Positions 50,055 through 59,352 of a stretch of DNA of 64,000 nt are shown one piece after another. Location: assembly GCF_002079055.1 (NCBI RefSeq), contig NC_047499.1, positions 124,001-188,000 on the forward strand, read 5' to 3'. Position 1 is the first letter of the stretch. The number at the start of each line of letters is the position of its first letter. Source of the DNA: Saccharomyces paradoxus (lineage: Eukaryota > Ascomycota > Saccharomycetes > Saccharomycetales > Saccharomycetaceae). The notes under the pieces are model-generated. The model saw only the letters and a list, made by a program, of their open reading frames with translations. It did not search any database and was not told where the DNA came from. A program made the position numbers and the translations under genes.

Positions 50055-50687
50055 TTAGTCTATATCCATGTAATCGTTAGCGATGTTATTGTTAATCAAC
50101 GCGGCCATGGCGGTACCGGGTGGTTGTGATGCAATTATACTTTGGGGTGGCAGAATATGATACTGGTGTTGTATACTACTAGTACTTCCGTTAGGGCTCG
50201 TGCCTGCTATATCGTGGTTATTGTTACCGAAATAGCCGTGAACCATGTACTCCTCTGTTTCCGAGTAAAATTCAGATTCTTTCAGTAAGCGGCTGTTCAT
50301 GCCATGGTGCATACTGACCGAATTCAGGGGACATATTTCGATATTTTTCTGATATTGAATATTATTATAGGTTGTAGTAGCAGTAACAGTATTATTATTA
50401 TTATTATTACCATTATTATTATTGTTGTTATTATTATTATTATTATTATTATTGTTATTAGCAGACCCGGAACTGGCCAGAAATTTTGTGCTTGCGCTTG
50501 CAGAATCTCGCTTTGTTCTCTTGGGCCTTTGGTAGAAAGCATGTGTGTCAAATTCAAAATGATCGTTTTTTCTTTTATTCAAGATCGTATCATTATTGGC
50601 GTTACTGTTATATGTGGCGGCGGCATTGCTACCGGAGTTGCAATTGTTTGTTTGGAACGCGGTATTGTGTTCATAGTAAGAGAGCAT
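50055..50687 (-). CDS. YML053C: YML053C homologue, Asn-rich protein of unknown function
   Basis: 210 codons from the ATG at 50687-50685 (MLSYYEHNTAFQTNN); the frame runs four codons further only to a GTG. S. cerevisiae YML053C is about 212 residues. A basic KRKNDHFEF..QRPKRTKRD region near residues 37-60 could be a nuclear signal. A poly-Asn run follows near 75-100, then a Tyr/Asn-rich part and a C-terminus ending NDYMDID. No membrane segment or catalytic motif. I know no established function. Confidence 0.88.
   Translation of the reverse strand: MLSYYEHNTAFQTNNCNSGSNAAATYNSNANNDTILNKRKNDHFEFDTHAFYQRPKRTKRDSASASTKFLASSGSANNNNNNNNNNNNNNNNGNNNNNNTVTATTTYNNIQYQKNIEICPLNSVSMHHGMNSRLLKESEFYSETEEYMVHGYFGNNNHDIAGTSPNGSTSSIQHQYHILPPQSIIASQPPGTAMAALINNNIANDYMDID
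50391..50460. repeat. ATT/GTT trinucleotide repeat (poly-Asn) in YML053C
   Basis: A near-continuous run of ATT and GTT triplets with a few interruptions, coding Asn on the minus strand. It is expected to vary in length between strains. Confidence 0.9.
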
Positions 50688-51327
50688 TTCACGCAGCACA
50701 CTCGAATCTCAACTTAATGAATAAAAGCAGCCAAAGAAAAAGAGCCCTTATTTGTTTCTGTCGCAGTCCTATTGTATTCTTACTATAATTTTGTCAAAAT
50801 GAAAAATATAAAAAAAAAATAATCAGTCAGCTGAGTGGTAAAGAGAAGGTAAAGGGAGAGAAAAAATAAGTTACCCAGAATGTGGTGTTACCCTTATATC
50901 TTACGTGTATCATGATGTTTTGTCGATATTATTACCCTGTTTGGTACCATGACAACGGACAGGGCAACCCATGGATTAAGTAAATAGCCCTAGTGGAACT
51001 ATCAAGGTACAAAACAGCCAAAGTAGTAGGTAGTGCCATTGGAAGTTTCAAAATGTGGCCCATCCTCGAGCATGAAGCCATTTTGCTTCACCCTGTACTG
51101 CCGTGCAGTGCCACGTAGGCTCAATGCATGCATTGAACTTCTCATTCGGGAAAAATGTAAACAGTAGCAGATGCCGCCTCGAGGCCCCCGATACATTTTT
51201 CAACATCTCCTCGATACTTAAACAGCAAACAAACAAGCAACACCCAGGCAAGAGGATTTATTGATCTCTGTTGACTGCTGTAGATCTTTTACAGGCTAAG
51301 TATAGTTACGCACATCTGCAAGATAGT
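50688..51327. promoter_or_regulatory. Divergent YML053C / SUR7 promoter region
   Basis: 640 bp with an A-run near 50811-50820 and a purine-rich stretch next to YML053C. A more GC-rich segment (about 51050-51190) lies upstream of SUR7. The SUR7 frame is open upstream of its ATG but without a better start. No confident binding site. Confidence 0.4.
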
Positions 51328-52230
51328 ATGGTTAAGGTCTGGAATATAGCACTACGTTTGCTAGTATTGCTGTTTTTAGCAGGTAATACCCTGCTGTTGA
51401 TTTTGATGATTATATCTGGTGCCACGGACCATTACCCCGTGAACAGATTCTATTGGGTGCAAGGCAACACAACAGGCATACCAAACGCTGGGGATGAGAC
51501 ACGTTGGACGTTCTGGGGCGCCTGTCTACAGGATAAAGACGGGTCTGATACCTGCACAAGCGATTTGGCACCTGCGTACCCAATTTCACCAGTGGACAAC
51601 TTCAATACACACATCAATGTTCCCCATCAGTTTATTTCTAAAAGGGACGCTTTTTACTACCTGACTAGATTTTCATTCTGTTTCTTTTGGATTGCACTGG
51701 CCTTTGTTGGCGTGTCGTTTATCCTTTACATTCTGACCTGGTGCTCTAAGATGCTTTCAGACATGGTTCTTATTCTCATGTCCTTTGGGTTTGTCTTCAA
51801 CACGGCTGCCGTTGTCTTGCAAACGGCTGCCTCTGCCATGGCAAAGAACGCTTTCCACGACGACCATCGTAGTGCCCAATTGGGTGCTTCTATGATGGGT
51901 ATGGCTTGGGCAAGTGTCTTTTTATGTATCGTGGAATTTATTTTGTTGGTCTCCTGGTCTATTAGGGCAAAGTTGGCCTCTACCTACTCCATCGACAATT
52001 CAAGATACAGAACCTCCTCCAAATGGAATCCCTTCCATAGAGAAAAGGAGCAAGCCACCGACCCAATCTTAACCGCTACTGCTCCTGAAGAGATGCAACA
52101 AAGTGCAAGTGTAGTGGGGCCTTCTTCCAATGCTAATCCGGTCACTGCCGCTACGGAAAACCAACCTAAAGGTATCAACTTCTTTACTATAAGAAAATCG
52201 CACGAGCGCCCGGACGATGTTTCTGTTTAG
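51328..52230 (+). CDS. SUR7: Sur7, eisosome (MCC) membrane protein
   Basis: 300 codons from the ATG at 51328 (MVKVWNIALRLLVLLFLAGN); S. cerevisiae has 302. Four membrane segments: about 7-29, then 115-138 (FSFCFFWIALAFVGVSFILY), 148-170 and 188-212. The first extracellular loop contains the Sur7/claudin-like WTFWGACLQDKDGSDTC signature with two Cys. The C-terminal cytosolic tail is Ser/Pro-rich. Sur7 marks static plasma-membrane furrows and influences endocytosis and sphingolipid composition. FMP45 and PUN1 are relatives. Confidence 0.95.
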   Translation: MVKVWNIALRLLVLLFLAGNTLLLILMIISGATDHYPVNRFYWVQGNTTGIPNAGDETRWTFWGACLQDKDGSDTCTSDLAPAYPISPVDNFNTHINVPHQFISKRDAFYYLTRFSFCFFWIALAFVGVSFILYILTWCSKMLSDMVLILMSFGFVFNTAAVVLQTAASAMAKNAFHDDHRSAQLGASMMGMAWASVFLCIVEFILLVSWSIRAKLASTYSIDNSRYRTSSKWNPFHREKEQATDPILTATAPEEMQQSASVVGPSSNANPVTAATENQPKGINFFTIRKSHERPDDVSV

Positions 52231-52340
52231 AGGGGCCAAAGCTCCCGCTCTGTAAAATATATTTATATCCCTTCCTTCTCTCCCCTGCAATATAATAGTT
52301 TAATTCTAATATTAATAATATCCTATATTTTCCTTACCAC

Positions 52341-52357
52341 CGGCGCACTCTCGCCCG
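52341..52357. promoter_or_regulatory. Gal4 binding site (UAS-G) of GAL80
   Basis: CGG-N11-CCG (CGGCGCACTCTCGCCCG), the exact 17-bp Gal4 consensus, 161 bp before the GAL80 ATG. It provides the known modest galactose induction of GAL80, closing the negative feedback on Gal4. Confidence 0.92.
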
Positions 52358-52517
52358 AACGACCTCAAAATGCTTGCTACATTCATAATAATCAAAAGCT
52401 TATAACTTTTTTTTTCCTTTGTACCTGAATATATATACATCTCATGTCACTGCTGGTCCTTGCCGGCCAGCGTATACAACCTCGATAGCTGGTTTTCCCG
52501 TTCTTCCCACTCCTGTC

Positions 52518-53825
52518 ATGGACTACAACAAGAGATCTTCGGTCTCCACCGTACCTAATGCAGCTCCCATAAGAGTCGGATTCGTCGGTCTCAACGCAGC
52601 CAAAGGATGGGCAATCAAGACACATTACCCCGCCATATTGCAATTGTCGTCACAATTTCAAATAACTGCCTTATACAGTCCAAAGATAGAGACTTCCATT
52701 GCCACCATCCAGCGTTTGAAATTAAGTAATGCCACTGCTTTTCCCACTTTAGAGTCATTTGCATCGTCTGCCACTGTAGATATGATAGTAATTACCATCC
52801 AGGTGGCTAGTCATTATGAGGTTATTATGCCCCTCTTGGAATTCTCCAAAAACAATCCGAATCTCAAGTATCTTTTCGTAGAATGGGCCCTTGCATGTTC
52901 ACTGGATCAAGCTGAATCCATTTATAAGGCTGCTGCCGAACGTGGAGTGCAGACTGTCATCTCATTACAAGGTCGTAAATCACCATATATCTTGAGAGCA
53001 AAAGAACTAATATCTCAAGGTTATATCGGTAACATTAATTCGATCGAGATTGCTGGGAACGGCGGCTGGTACGGCTACGAAAGGCCTGCTAAATCACCGA
53101 AGTATATCTATGAAATCGGAAATGGTGTAGATTTAGTGACTACAACATTTGGTCACACAATTGATATTTTACAATACATGACAAGTTCGTACTTTTCCAG
53201 AATAAATGCAATGGTTTTTAATAATATTCCAGAGCAAGAGCTGATCGATGAGCGCGGTAACCGATTGGGTCAGCGAGTCCCGAAGACAGTACCAGATCAT
53301 CTTTTATTTCAGGGCACATTGCTAAATGGCAACGTCCCCGTATCATGCAGTTTCAAAGGCGGCAAACCTACGAAAAAGTTTACCAAGAATTTGGTAATTG
53401 ACGTTCATGGTACCAAGGGAGATTTGAAACTTGAAGGTGATGCTGGATTCGCAGAAATTTCAAATCTAGTCCTTTATTACAGTGGTACTAGAGCAAATGA
53501 TTTCCCGCTAGCTAATGGACAGCAAGCTCCTTTAGATCCCGGATATGATGCAGGCAAAGAAATCATGGAGGTATATCATCTACGAAATTATAATGCCGTC
53601 GTGGGTAATATTCATCGACTGTATCAATCTATCTCTGATTTCCATTTCAATACAAAAAAAATTCCTAAATTGCCCTCGCAATTTGTGATGCAAGGCTTTG
53701 ATTTTGAAGGCTTTCCTACTCTGATGGACGCTCTGATATTACACAGGTTAATTGAGAGCGTTTATAAAAGTAATATGATGGGCTCTACGTTAAACGTTAG
53801 CAATATCTCGCATTATACTTTATAA
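52518..53825 (+). CDS. GAL80: Gal80, transcriptional inhibitor of Gal4
   Basis: 435 codons from the ATG at 52518 (MDYNKRSSVSTVPNAAPIRV), the S. cerevisiae length; an open extension upstream is not used. It has a Rossmann fold with IRVGFVGLNAAKGWA near residues 18-32 that binds NAD(P) and a C-terminal GFO/IDH/MocA-type domain. No oxidoreductase activity is known. It dimerises, masks the Gal4 activation domain, and is relieved by galactose-bound Gal3. About ten substitutions separate it from the S. cerevisiae protein I remember, which fits a near sister species. Confidence 0.97.
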   Translation: MDYNKRSSVSTVPNAAPIRVGFVGLNAAKGWAIKTHYPAILQLSSQFQITALYSPKIETSIATIQRLKLSNATAFPTLESFASSATVDMIVITIQVASHYEVIMPLLEFSKNNPNLKYLFVEWALACSLDQAESIYKAAAERGVQTVISLQGRKSPYILRAKELISQGYIGNINSIEIAGNGGWYGYERPAKSPKYIYEIGNGVDLVTTTFGHTIDILQYMTSSYFSRINAMVFNNIPEQELIDERGNRLGQRVPKTVPDHLLFQGTLLNGNVPVSCSFKGGKPTKKFTKNLVIDVHGTKGDLKLEGDAGFAEISNLVLYYSGTRANDFPLANGQQAPLDPGYDAGKEIMEVYHLRNYNAVVGNIHRLYQSISDFHFNTKKIPKLPSQFVMQGFDFEGFPTLMDALILHRLIESVYKSNMMGSTLNVSNISHYTL

Positions 53826-54062
53826 AATCATCTTGCCCTGTGCTTGACTCCCAGTGCAACGAACGTTATGAAAAAAATACTAAATATATCTATATAAAAT
53901 AACCATATTATTCATTGTTCTGAACTTTGTTTACCTAGCTAGTTTGATTTTTTCCCTTTTTTTGTACGTGCGGGTGTTCTTATTTATTCACATAGCACAT
54001 TTAAATTATTAGGTTTCCTTAGTAGAAAAGACTGAGAGAAGGAGCACTAATACAAAAAATAA

Positions 54063-54998
54063 ATGTTACGTATAACAATCAGAAATTTGCGACAGCGAGC
54101 ATTCTTCCATCGTAGTTTCGAACATATCAGCTTGCCTGATCTTCATTCCTCTGCTCAAAATGATCAAACCAATTGCTATTGTCAAGAAGTAAACGCAAGA
54201 TTGCCCTCAAAAACAGATCCAATAGATCCTCACATTAAGCTCCCTCACAGAACGCCCAATTACAATAAACATGTTCTACTTTTATCACCAGGTGATAAGT
54301 TTTCTCAGCCATGGAAAGTAGCATGGAATCATAATCTGGATACAAATATAAATCGGCCATATAATGCAATTAGTATGTTACGCTCCTACTTAGGTGATTC
54401 TCCGGGAATATTAATAAATGCAGTGCATTTGCAAAATGAATTTATTCCAAGACCAAATGAGGACGATGAATGGTTCTATTTTTTTGTTATTCCTGACATG
54501 AAGCTCTATGTAATTAAGGAAACGGACATCGAGGAATTTGCTTCGTTCCTAAATGAAGGATTTATTCAAGCACCAAAGCTATCTTTCCAAGATTATTTAA
54601 GTGGTAAGGCCAAGGTCTCCCAACAGGTTCCTCAAGTGCATCATAGGAAGTTTACTAGGTTTCAGGGTGAAACCTTTCTTAGGGATTGGAGCTTAGTTTG
54701 CGGGCACTATAAGAGAGATGCTAAGTGCGGAGAAATGGGACCCGACATAATTGCAGCATTTCAAGATGAAAAGATTTTACCTGACAATAACCTAGCTTTA
54801 ATTTCTCATATTGGTGGTCATATTTTTGCTGGAAACGTCATTTTTTACAAGCTATTCGACAGAGGAAAGACGCAAAACAAGCTGGACTCATTGTGGTTTG
54901 GTAAAGTTTACCCACACAATTTGAAACTTCTATGTGAAAACTTGGAAAACGGTAAAATCATCGATGAAATGTACAGAGGTGGTATATCGATGGAGTAA
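54063..54998 (+). CDS. AIM32: Aim32, mitochondrial thioredoxin-like [2Fe-2S] protein
   Basis: 311 codons, the S. cerevisiae length. A basic N-terminus (MLRITIRNLRQRAFFHRSF) looks like a mitochondrial presequence. The C-terminal half is a thioredoxin-like ferredoxin domain: SLVCGHYKRDAKCGEMGP supplies two Cys and SHIGGHIFAGNV supplies His residues, suited to a Cys/His-ligated cluster. It is reported in matrix and intermembrane space and affects redox quality control of import substrates. Apd1 is a cytosolic relative. Confidence 0.93.
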   Translation: MLRITIRNLRQRAFFHRSFEHISLPDLHSSAQNDQTNCYCQEVNARLPSKTDPIDPHIKLPHRTPNYNKHVLLLSPGDKFSQPWKVAWNHNLDTNINRPYNAISMLRSYLGDSPGILINAVHLQNEFIPRPNEDDEWFYFFVIPDMKLYVIKETDIEEFASFLNEGFIQAPKLSFQDYLSGKAKVSQQVPQVHHRKFTRFQGETFLRDWSLVCGHYKRDAKCGEMGPDIIAAFQDEKILPDNNLALISHIGGHIFAGNVIFYKLFDRGKTQNKLDSLWFGKVYPHNLKLLCENLENGKIIDEMYRGGISME

Positions 54999-55132
54999 AA
55001 TGGTTTGCTACCAAAACAGAAGGAAAGGCGAGGTGGAATTCTATATTCTTTATATTCAACCCTATATATATTCCTGTAAATATAATTTGTTTAAGAAATA
55101 CAAGAACATGCTTTTGTACTCCGTATTAATTA

Positions 55133-58100
55133 TTACAAGTAATTTGTTCTAACTTCATTTATCCTTTGGATTATATCCTCGACTTTGACATTCTTAAAAC
55201 TGTTGGCTAAAAATTCTTGTTCATTCAAGGAAAGTCTCAAGAAATTTTCGCATAAATCACCATCAATAACTTTACGCACAGGGACATAATAGCTTCTATA
55301 TTCTTGGTGATCTCTACCTACAATCGAATAGGAACCTTCACATATCGTCTCGTCGTCTATATCATGCCGTCCATGTAGCAAAACAGCACCAGATTCCTCT
55401 TCATCATCTTCCTTGCGCATATTATTATTCTTCCTTCTTGCTTCATACTCTAAATAAAACGTATTATCCGCCTCGGCCATTATATTCTCAATCTTTGCCA
55501 TCATCAAAACATTCCCTTTGGATAATAATGGAATGAAGCAGCCGACGCTGCCTTGTAAACCCATGTAGATACAGCCAGGTCTATCCGAATTTGAAACGCT
55601 GTCCAGGATATGGAAATCTGTGATAATATCATTAACAAAGAAGTGGTTGAGCAGTTGAAACTTGAACTTGCAGTCATAAGTATTGGGTAATTTTTGCTGT
55701 AGATTGATGAGGTCTAGCGGGTACTTGATGGTGCCATCTGATAATTCACTGGGATCATGATTTGATATGATCTTTTCGCACTCTAGTGGGCACCTTAAAG
55801 TCCATGCATTTCCGAACTTATCAGCACCTATAACAGTTGCCTCATCTAAAAATCTCAAGGCTGTCACATGACGTTTTACGGAATCATCGACGAATGGAAT
55901 AAAAACATTCCTCGCAGGATCCCAGATAAATAGGGTGACAGATTCATGTATATCGCCAACAGCCAATCTTTCATAATTCCACTGGTCCATAGATACAATT
56001 TTTGTTATGGATACTGGGGTCTGCGTTACGGATCTTCTTAACAACTGCTTTTTTCCCAAGCCGTAAAGGACAATAGTGGAGTCTATGGCGGTCAGCAAGA
56101 AATTTTTAAACTTCAACATGGTATATATTGGTGAAATAATTTCCGTTTGGTGAAGTAATCCAATATCAAAAGATGACTTATCTTTATCAACTAATATTTG
56201 ATATGTCAGCAGCCTCTTGTCACCAGCACAAATTATTAGATGGTCAGTCTGCCGTGTGAAATCCATTATAGCCGCGGAAACGCAGTGCACATCATCGAGC
56301 GTTTTGAAGAGATAATCCGAGTTGCTGCACTTTAAGCATTCACCATCGATTTGCAGTGATATACGGCATTGCTGCTTGTCAGTATGATTGTCAATAAATA
56401 TAACGTTTTTCGGTTTATTGGGAAAGGATAAGATGGTGCGAGGTTGAAATGAAGATTTTTGTAATGTTTCCATTTCTTCTTCTATTTTATCATCATCTTC
56501 TTCGTCGGTTTCATCTTCTCTGCTGCTCCCTTGCTCCTCGACACTTGATTCATGAACGTGAAACCAGTTATCTAAAGTTGGAAAGTTAAAAATCTTGCCA
56601 ATATTTAGGCGTCCTGTGTTCGATATTGAGCAAATACCATTAATCGCTACATCTGCGTTGACAAATTTGGAACAACTTAGCATGTTTTGATCCTTCAGTT
56701 GCCGTATGGTCCACACGTTTTTCCATGTATAGCTCACCCATGTAGAAGAAGAATGACAAATTACGCATGAAATCCATTTAGTTCCAGTACTACCTTCATC
56801 TTCCTCTTTTTCTTCTCTTTCTTCCTCTTCTTCTTCTTCTTCTTCTTCTTCTTCTTCTTCTTCATTATTATTTAGTGACATAGATATTCCACGCAAATAC
56901 GAAAGTGCAACAGGCTTCAAGCCAAGGAATCGCTTTTTGATGTCAGTAAAGGATCCGTCGACATCCCGTATATTGAATCTCATGTAAACACCGTTTTCTA
57001 AACCAACGTGCAGATTAAGTAATCCTAACGAGGGATCTCTAACCATGATCATATCAGAAAATTTTTCATTGACCAGTTGTAAACTTATTATAGTTAAAAA
57101 ATCTTCCTTCTGGTCTCTAAGAGACATTATTTTGATCATGCCTTCATTGTCAGCAATGGCCAATAAATCAGCATGCTGTGCATCCTGCACGATTGTAAGT
57201 TTGCAGGGCATTGCGTCCAGTTCTGGATGGGTGGTCAATTCGATTAATGAATCCGAAGAGATATCTATCTTAAAATAGACTAATTCGTAATTTGATAATG
57301 ATATGATCAGTTGTGTTTTCGAGGATGTGGCACATACAATACGAATCCCCGCTGGCGGCACCCAAGTCAGCTTATTAGAGTATTTAGATTTACCACTCGG
57401 TACGATATGCCTTACTTCCGCAGTGCATACTTGAACAATAGAATGTGACCCCATTAGGCATGTATGGATTGTTGTGTCCTGAGATAGCTTAAAAGCCGAA
57501 CGTGTTGCCTCGTCAGGGGTCAGTTCCTCCATGGACTCATTGTCAATTTGTAATATCATGGTTTTCTTGGGAAAGGTTATGAACAAAAGAGTATTGTTAT
57601 CGCCCGTCGTTGCAGGATCGGGTATTAGCCACAACTTTGTTGCATTTGGTGGCAAACTAGTAGATATCAAATTAGAGTAATCCACAGCATTTGTTAAAGT
57701 TATCATCTTGCTGCTTGTGAAATGTTTAGTTGCAATAGATAGCGGTGAATCACTCAATATTTGAGATTTAATTGAAGGATTCAAATTTAACTGTTGTGAT
57801 AATATACTCAAATTCTGTAAGTTGACGGATGGATCGAAAACTAGTGATTTATTTGGATCTCTTGAGGTTAAAACCTTAGGAAAATCGTTTTTCTCCACAC
57901 CCAGTTTTTCAAACTGAAAAAGAAAGTTGTTGTTCATTTCAGATAGTGCAAAGAGATAACCATTTTTGAAAATGTGCAATTGGTGTGAATTTTGGATTGT
58001 ATCAAAATAGGACAATTGAACTATAGGTCTATTTCTATCATTAGTGTCTGGGCTTACAGTTAATTTAAAAAGATCGCCATGGTTGGATTGTAAAAGTACA

Positions 58101-59083
58101 AAAAAATCATTTTTCAACTTCTGTACTATGCCTGAAATGATCGTTACGTTACTCTGACGGCTATCTCTGGTAGATCTTTGAGGTATTTCCACTTTCAAGC
58201 TGAAAAGTCCGTTCATATCCTTAACCAGAATATGATTTTCGAAGCCAATGACAACAAATGGATTGAAAAGAATATCATTGTCAGCGTCATAGTTGTTGAC
58301 GCTGAGCGAAGTTGTTATATTATACCGCGACAGATCTGGCAAACTCAGTAGGAAGTTAGCAGAGGGATTAACTGAATAATCAGCCTTTTTGACTATGTGG
58401 TTCAAACCCAACTCGAGGATATAAAATATCAAATGTACTGATAGTTGAGTAGCAGCGTTGTCAATTTCTAAGGTAACGAAACATGGATTATTGAAATTTA
58501 CATCAAAAACTGCCATATCCAGTGTTACCATACGAGGTCTAATGATTTCCAATGGAGACGAAATTCTCAACTTTTGGGCATAATCAACGAGGAAACACAG
58601 TTTATTTTGTTCTACGGATGAAAGAATTATACAACGCCCATTTGGGTCAATTTCCATGTACGATATGGGAGACACTCTTCGAAGGGTGGTCCTAGTCAAC
58701 GGCTGATTAACCAAAGTCTTAAGTCTAAATGCACCTGCATGCATAACGATTTGCACAATACTTAGATTACCAGAATCAGAAGTTAACACTAAAAAAGTAG
58801 GCCAATTAGAAGTTTTCGCCCTAGATCCAGAATGCGATAAGTTTAGCGACTTCATCGAGGTTATCGTCGCAAACAGATTTTGAAATTTGGAAATAAGCTT
58901 CAGTTCCCCTTCTGCAGTATCATAAAGTTCTAAATGTGTCTCAGTGGCCACGCACAATTGCGACTGCTCACGTTTGGACCCTGCTTCCAGATCGACGAAG
59001 TTTCCGACGCAAGAGTGCACGAAATTCGTCTGCTTCTTTAACGTGAGATGATATAAGTATAGCTCATTGTCTCTAACAACCAT
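55133..59083 (-). CDS. RSE1: Rse1, SF3b130 subunit of U2 snRNP
   Basis: 1316 codons from the ATG at 59083-59081 (MVVRDNELYLYHLTLKKQTN). The S. cerevisiae gene, as I recall, is annotated about 45 codons longer, but that extension is not open here (see findings). The start chosen places the family-conserved LYLYHLTL right at the N-terminus, as in human SF3B3. The protein is a multi-beta-propeller related to DDB1 and CPSF1, with a Glu-run near residue 735-755 and another acidic linker near 855-870 between propellers. It is needed for prespliceosome assembly and branch-site recognition. It is divergent from GSF2 across 269 bp. Confidence 0.94.
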   Translation of the reverse strand: MVVRDNELYLYHLTLKKQTNFVHSCVGNFVDLEAGSKREQSQLCVATETHLELYDTAEGELKLISKFQNLFATITSMKSLNLSHSGSRAKTSNWPTFLVLTSDSGNLSIVQIVMHAGAFRLKTLVNQPLTRTTLRRVSPISYMEIDPNGRCIILSSVEQNKLCFLVDYAQKLRISSPLEIIRPRMVTLDMAVFDVNFNNPCFVTLEIDNAATQLSVHLIFYILELGLNHIVKKADYSVNPSANFLLSLPDLSRYNITTSLSVNNYDADNDILFNPFVVIGFENHILVKDMNGLFSLKVEIPQRSTRDSRQSNVTIISGIVQKLKNDFFVLLQSNHGDLFKLTVSPDTNDRNRPIVQLSYFDTIQNSHQLHIFKNGYLFALSEMNNNFLFQFEKLGVEKNDFPKVLTSRDPNKSLVFDPSVNLQNLSILSQQLNLNPSIKSQILSDSPLSIATKHFTSSKMITLTNAVDYSNLISTSLPPNATKLWLIPDPATTGDNNTLLFITFPKKTMILQIDNESMEELTPDEATRSAFKLSQDTTIHTCLMGSHSIVQVCTAEVRHIVPSGKSKYSNKLTWVPPAGIRIVCATSSKTQLIISLSNYELVYFKIDISSDSLIELTTHPELDAMPCKLTIVQDAQHADLLAIADNEGMIKIMSLRDQKEDFLTIISLQLVNEKFSDMIMVRDPSLGLLNLHVGLENGVYMRFNIRDVDGSFTDIKKRFLGLKPVALSYLRGISMSLNNNEEEEEEEEEEEEEEEREEKEEDEGSTGTKWISCVICHSSSTWVSYTWKNVWTIRQLKDQNMLSCSKFVNADVAINGICSISNTGRLNIGKIFNFPTLDNWFHVHESSVEEQGSSREDETDEEDDDKIEEEMETLQKSSFQPRTILSFPNKPKNVIFIDNHTDKQQCRISLQIDGECLKCSNSDYLFKTLDDVHCVSAAIMDFTRQTDHLIICAGDKRLLTYQILVDKDKSSFDIGLLHQTEIISPIYTMLKFKNFLLTAIDSTIVLYGLGKKQLLRRSVTQTPVSITKIVSMDQWNYERLAVGDIHESVTLFIWDPARNVFIPFVDDSVKRHVTALRFLDEATVIGADKFGNAWTLRCPLECEKIISNHDPSELSDGTIKYPLDLINLQQKLPNTYDCKFKFQLLNHFFVNDIITDFHILDSVSNSDRPGCIYMGLQGSVGCFIPLLSKGNVLMMAKIENIMAEADNTFYLEYEARRKNNNMRKEDDEEESGAVLLHGRHDIDDETICEGSYSIVGRDHQEYRSYYVPVRKVIDGDLCENFLRLSLNEQEFLANSFKNVKVEDIIQRINEVRTNYL
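56814..56868. repeat. TTC-type microsatellite (poly-Glu) in RSE1
   Basis: TCT/TTC triplet run coding about 16 Glu plus neighbours on the minus strand, in a loop of the propeller protein. The S. cerevisiae protein has a shorter Glu run mixed with Asp, as I recall. Confidence 0.85.
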
Positions 59084-59352
59084 TGTTGTGTCGTGGTCAC
59101 TCCTTGTTCTTCTCTGTGTTCTCGTTTTAAACCATCATGGGCCATCGTTGTCCTAGTTTGCCCAAATAGTTAACGCATCTTCGCCGTGTGGGGCGACAAG
59201 CTTACTACCGCCATTTTGCCACCTCCCCACATTTAATGTGGAAAATATTATAAAAAAAGCGAGAAAAGAAGCTGACGGTGCCATTGTATTCCTTTTTAGA
59301 GAGGGGCAGCAGGGATCGGTGGACTTTGTTTTGATAGAGGGCGATTGCAAGT

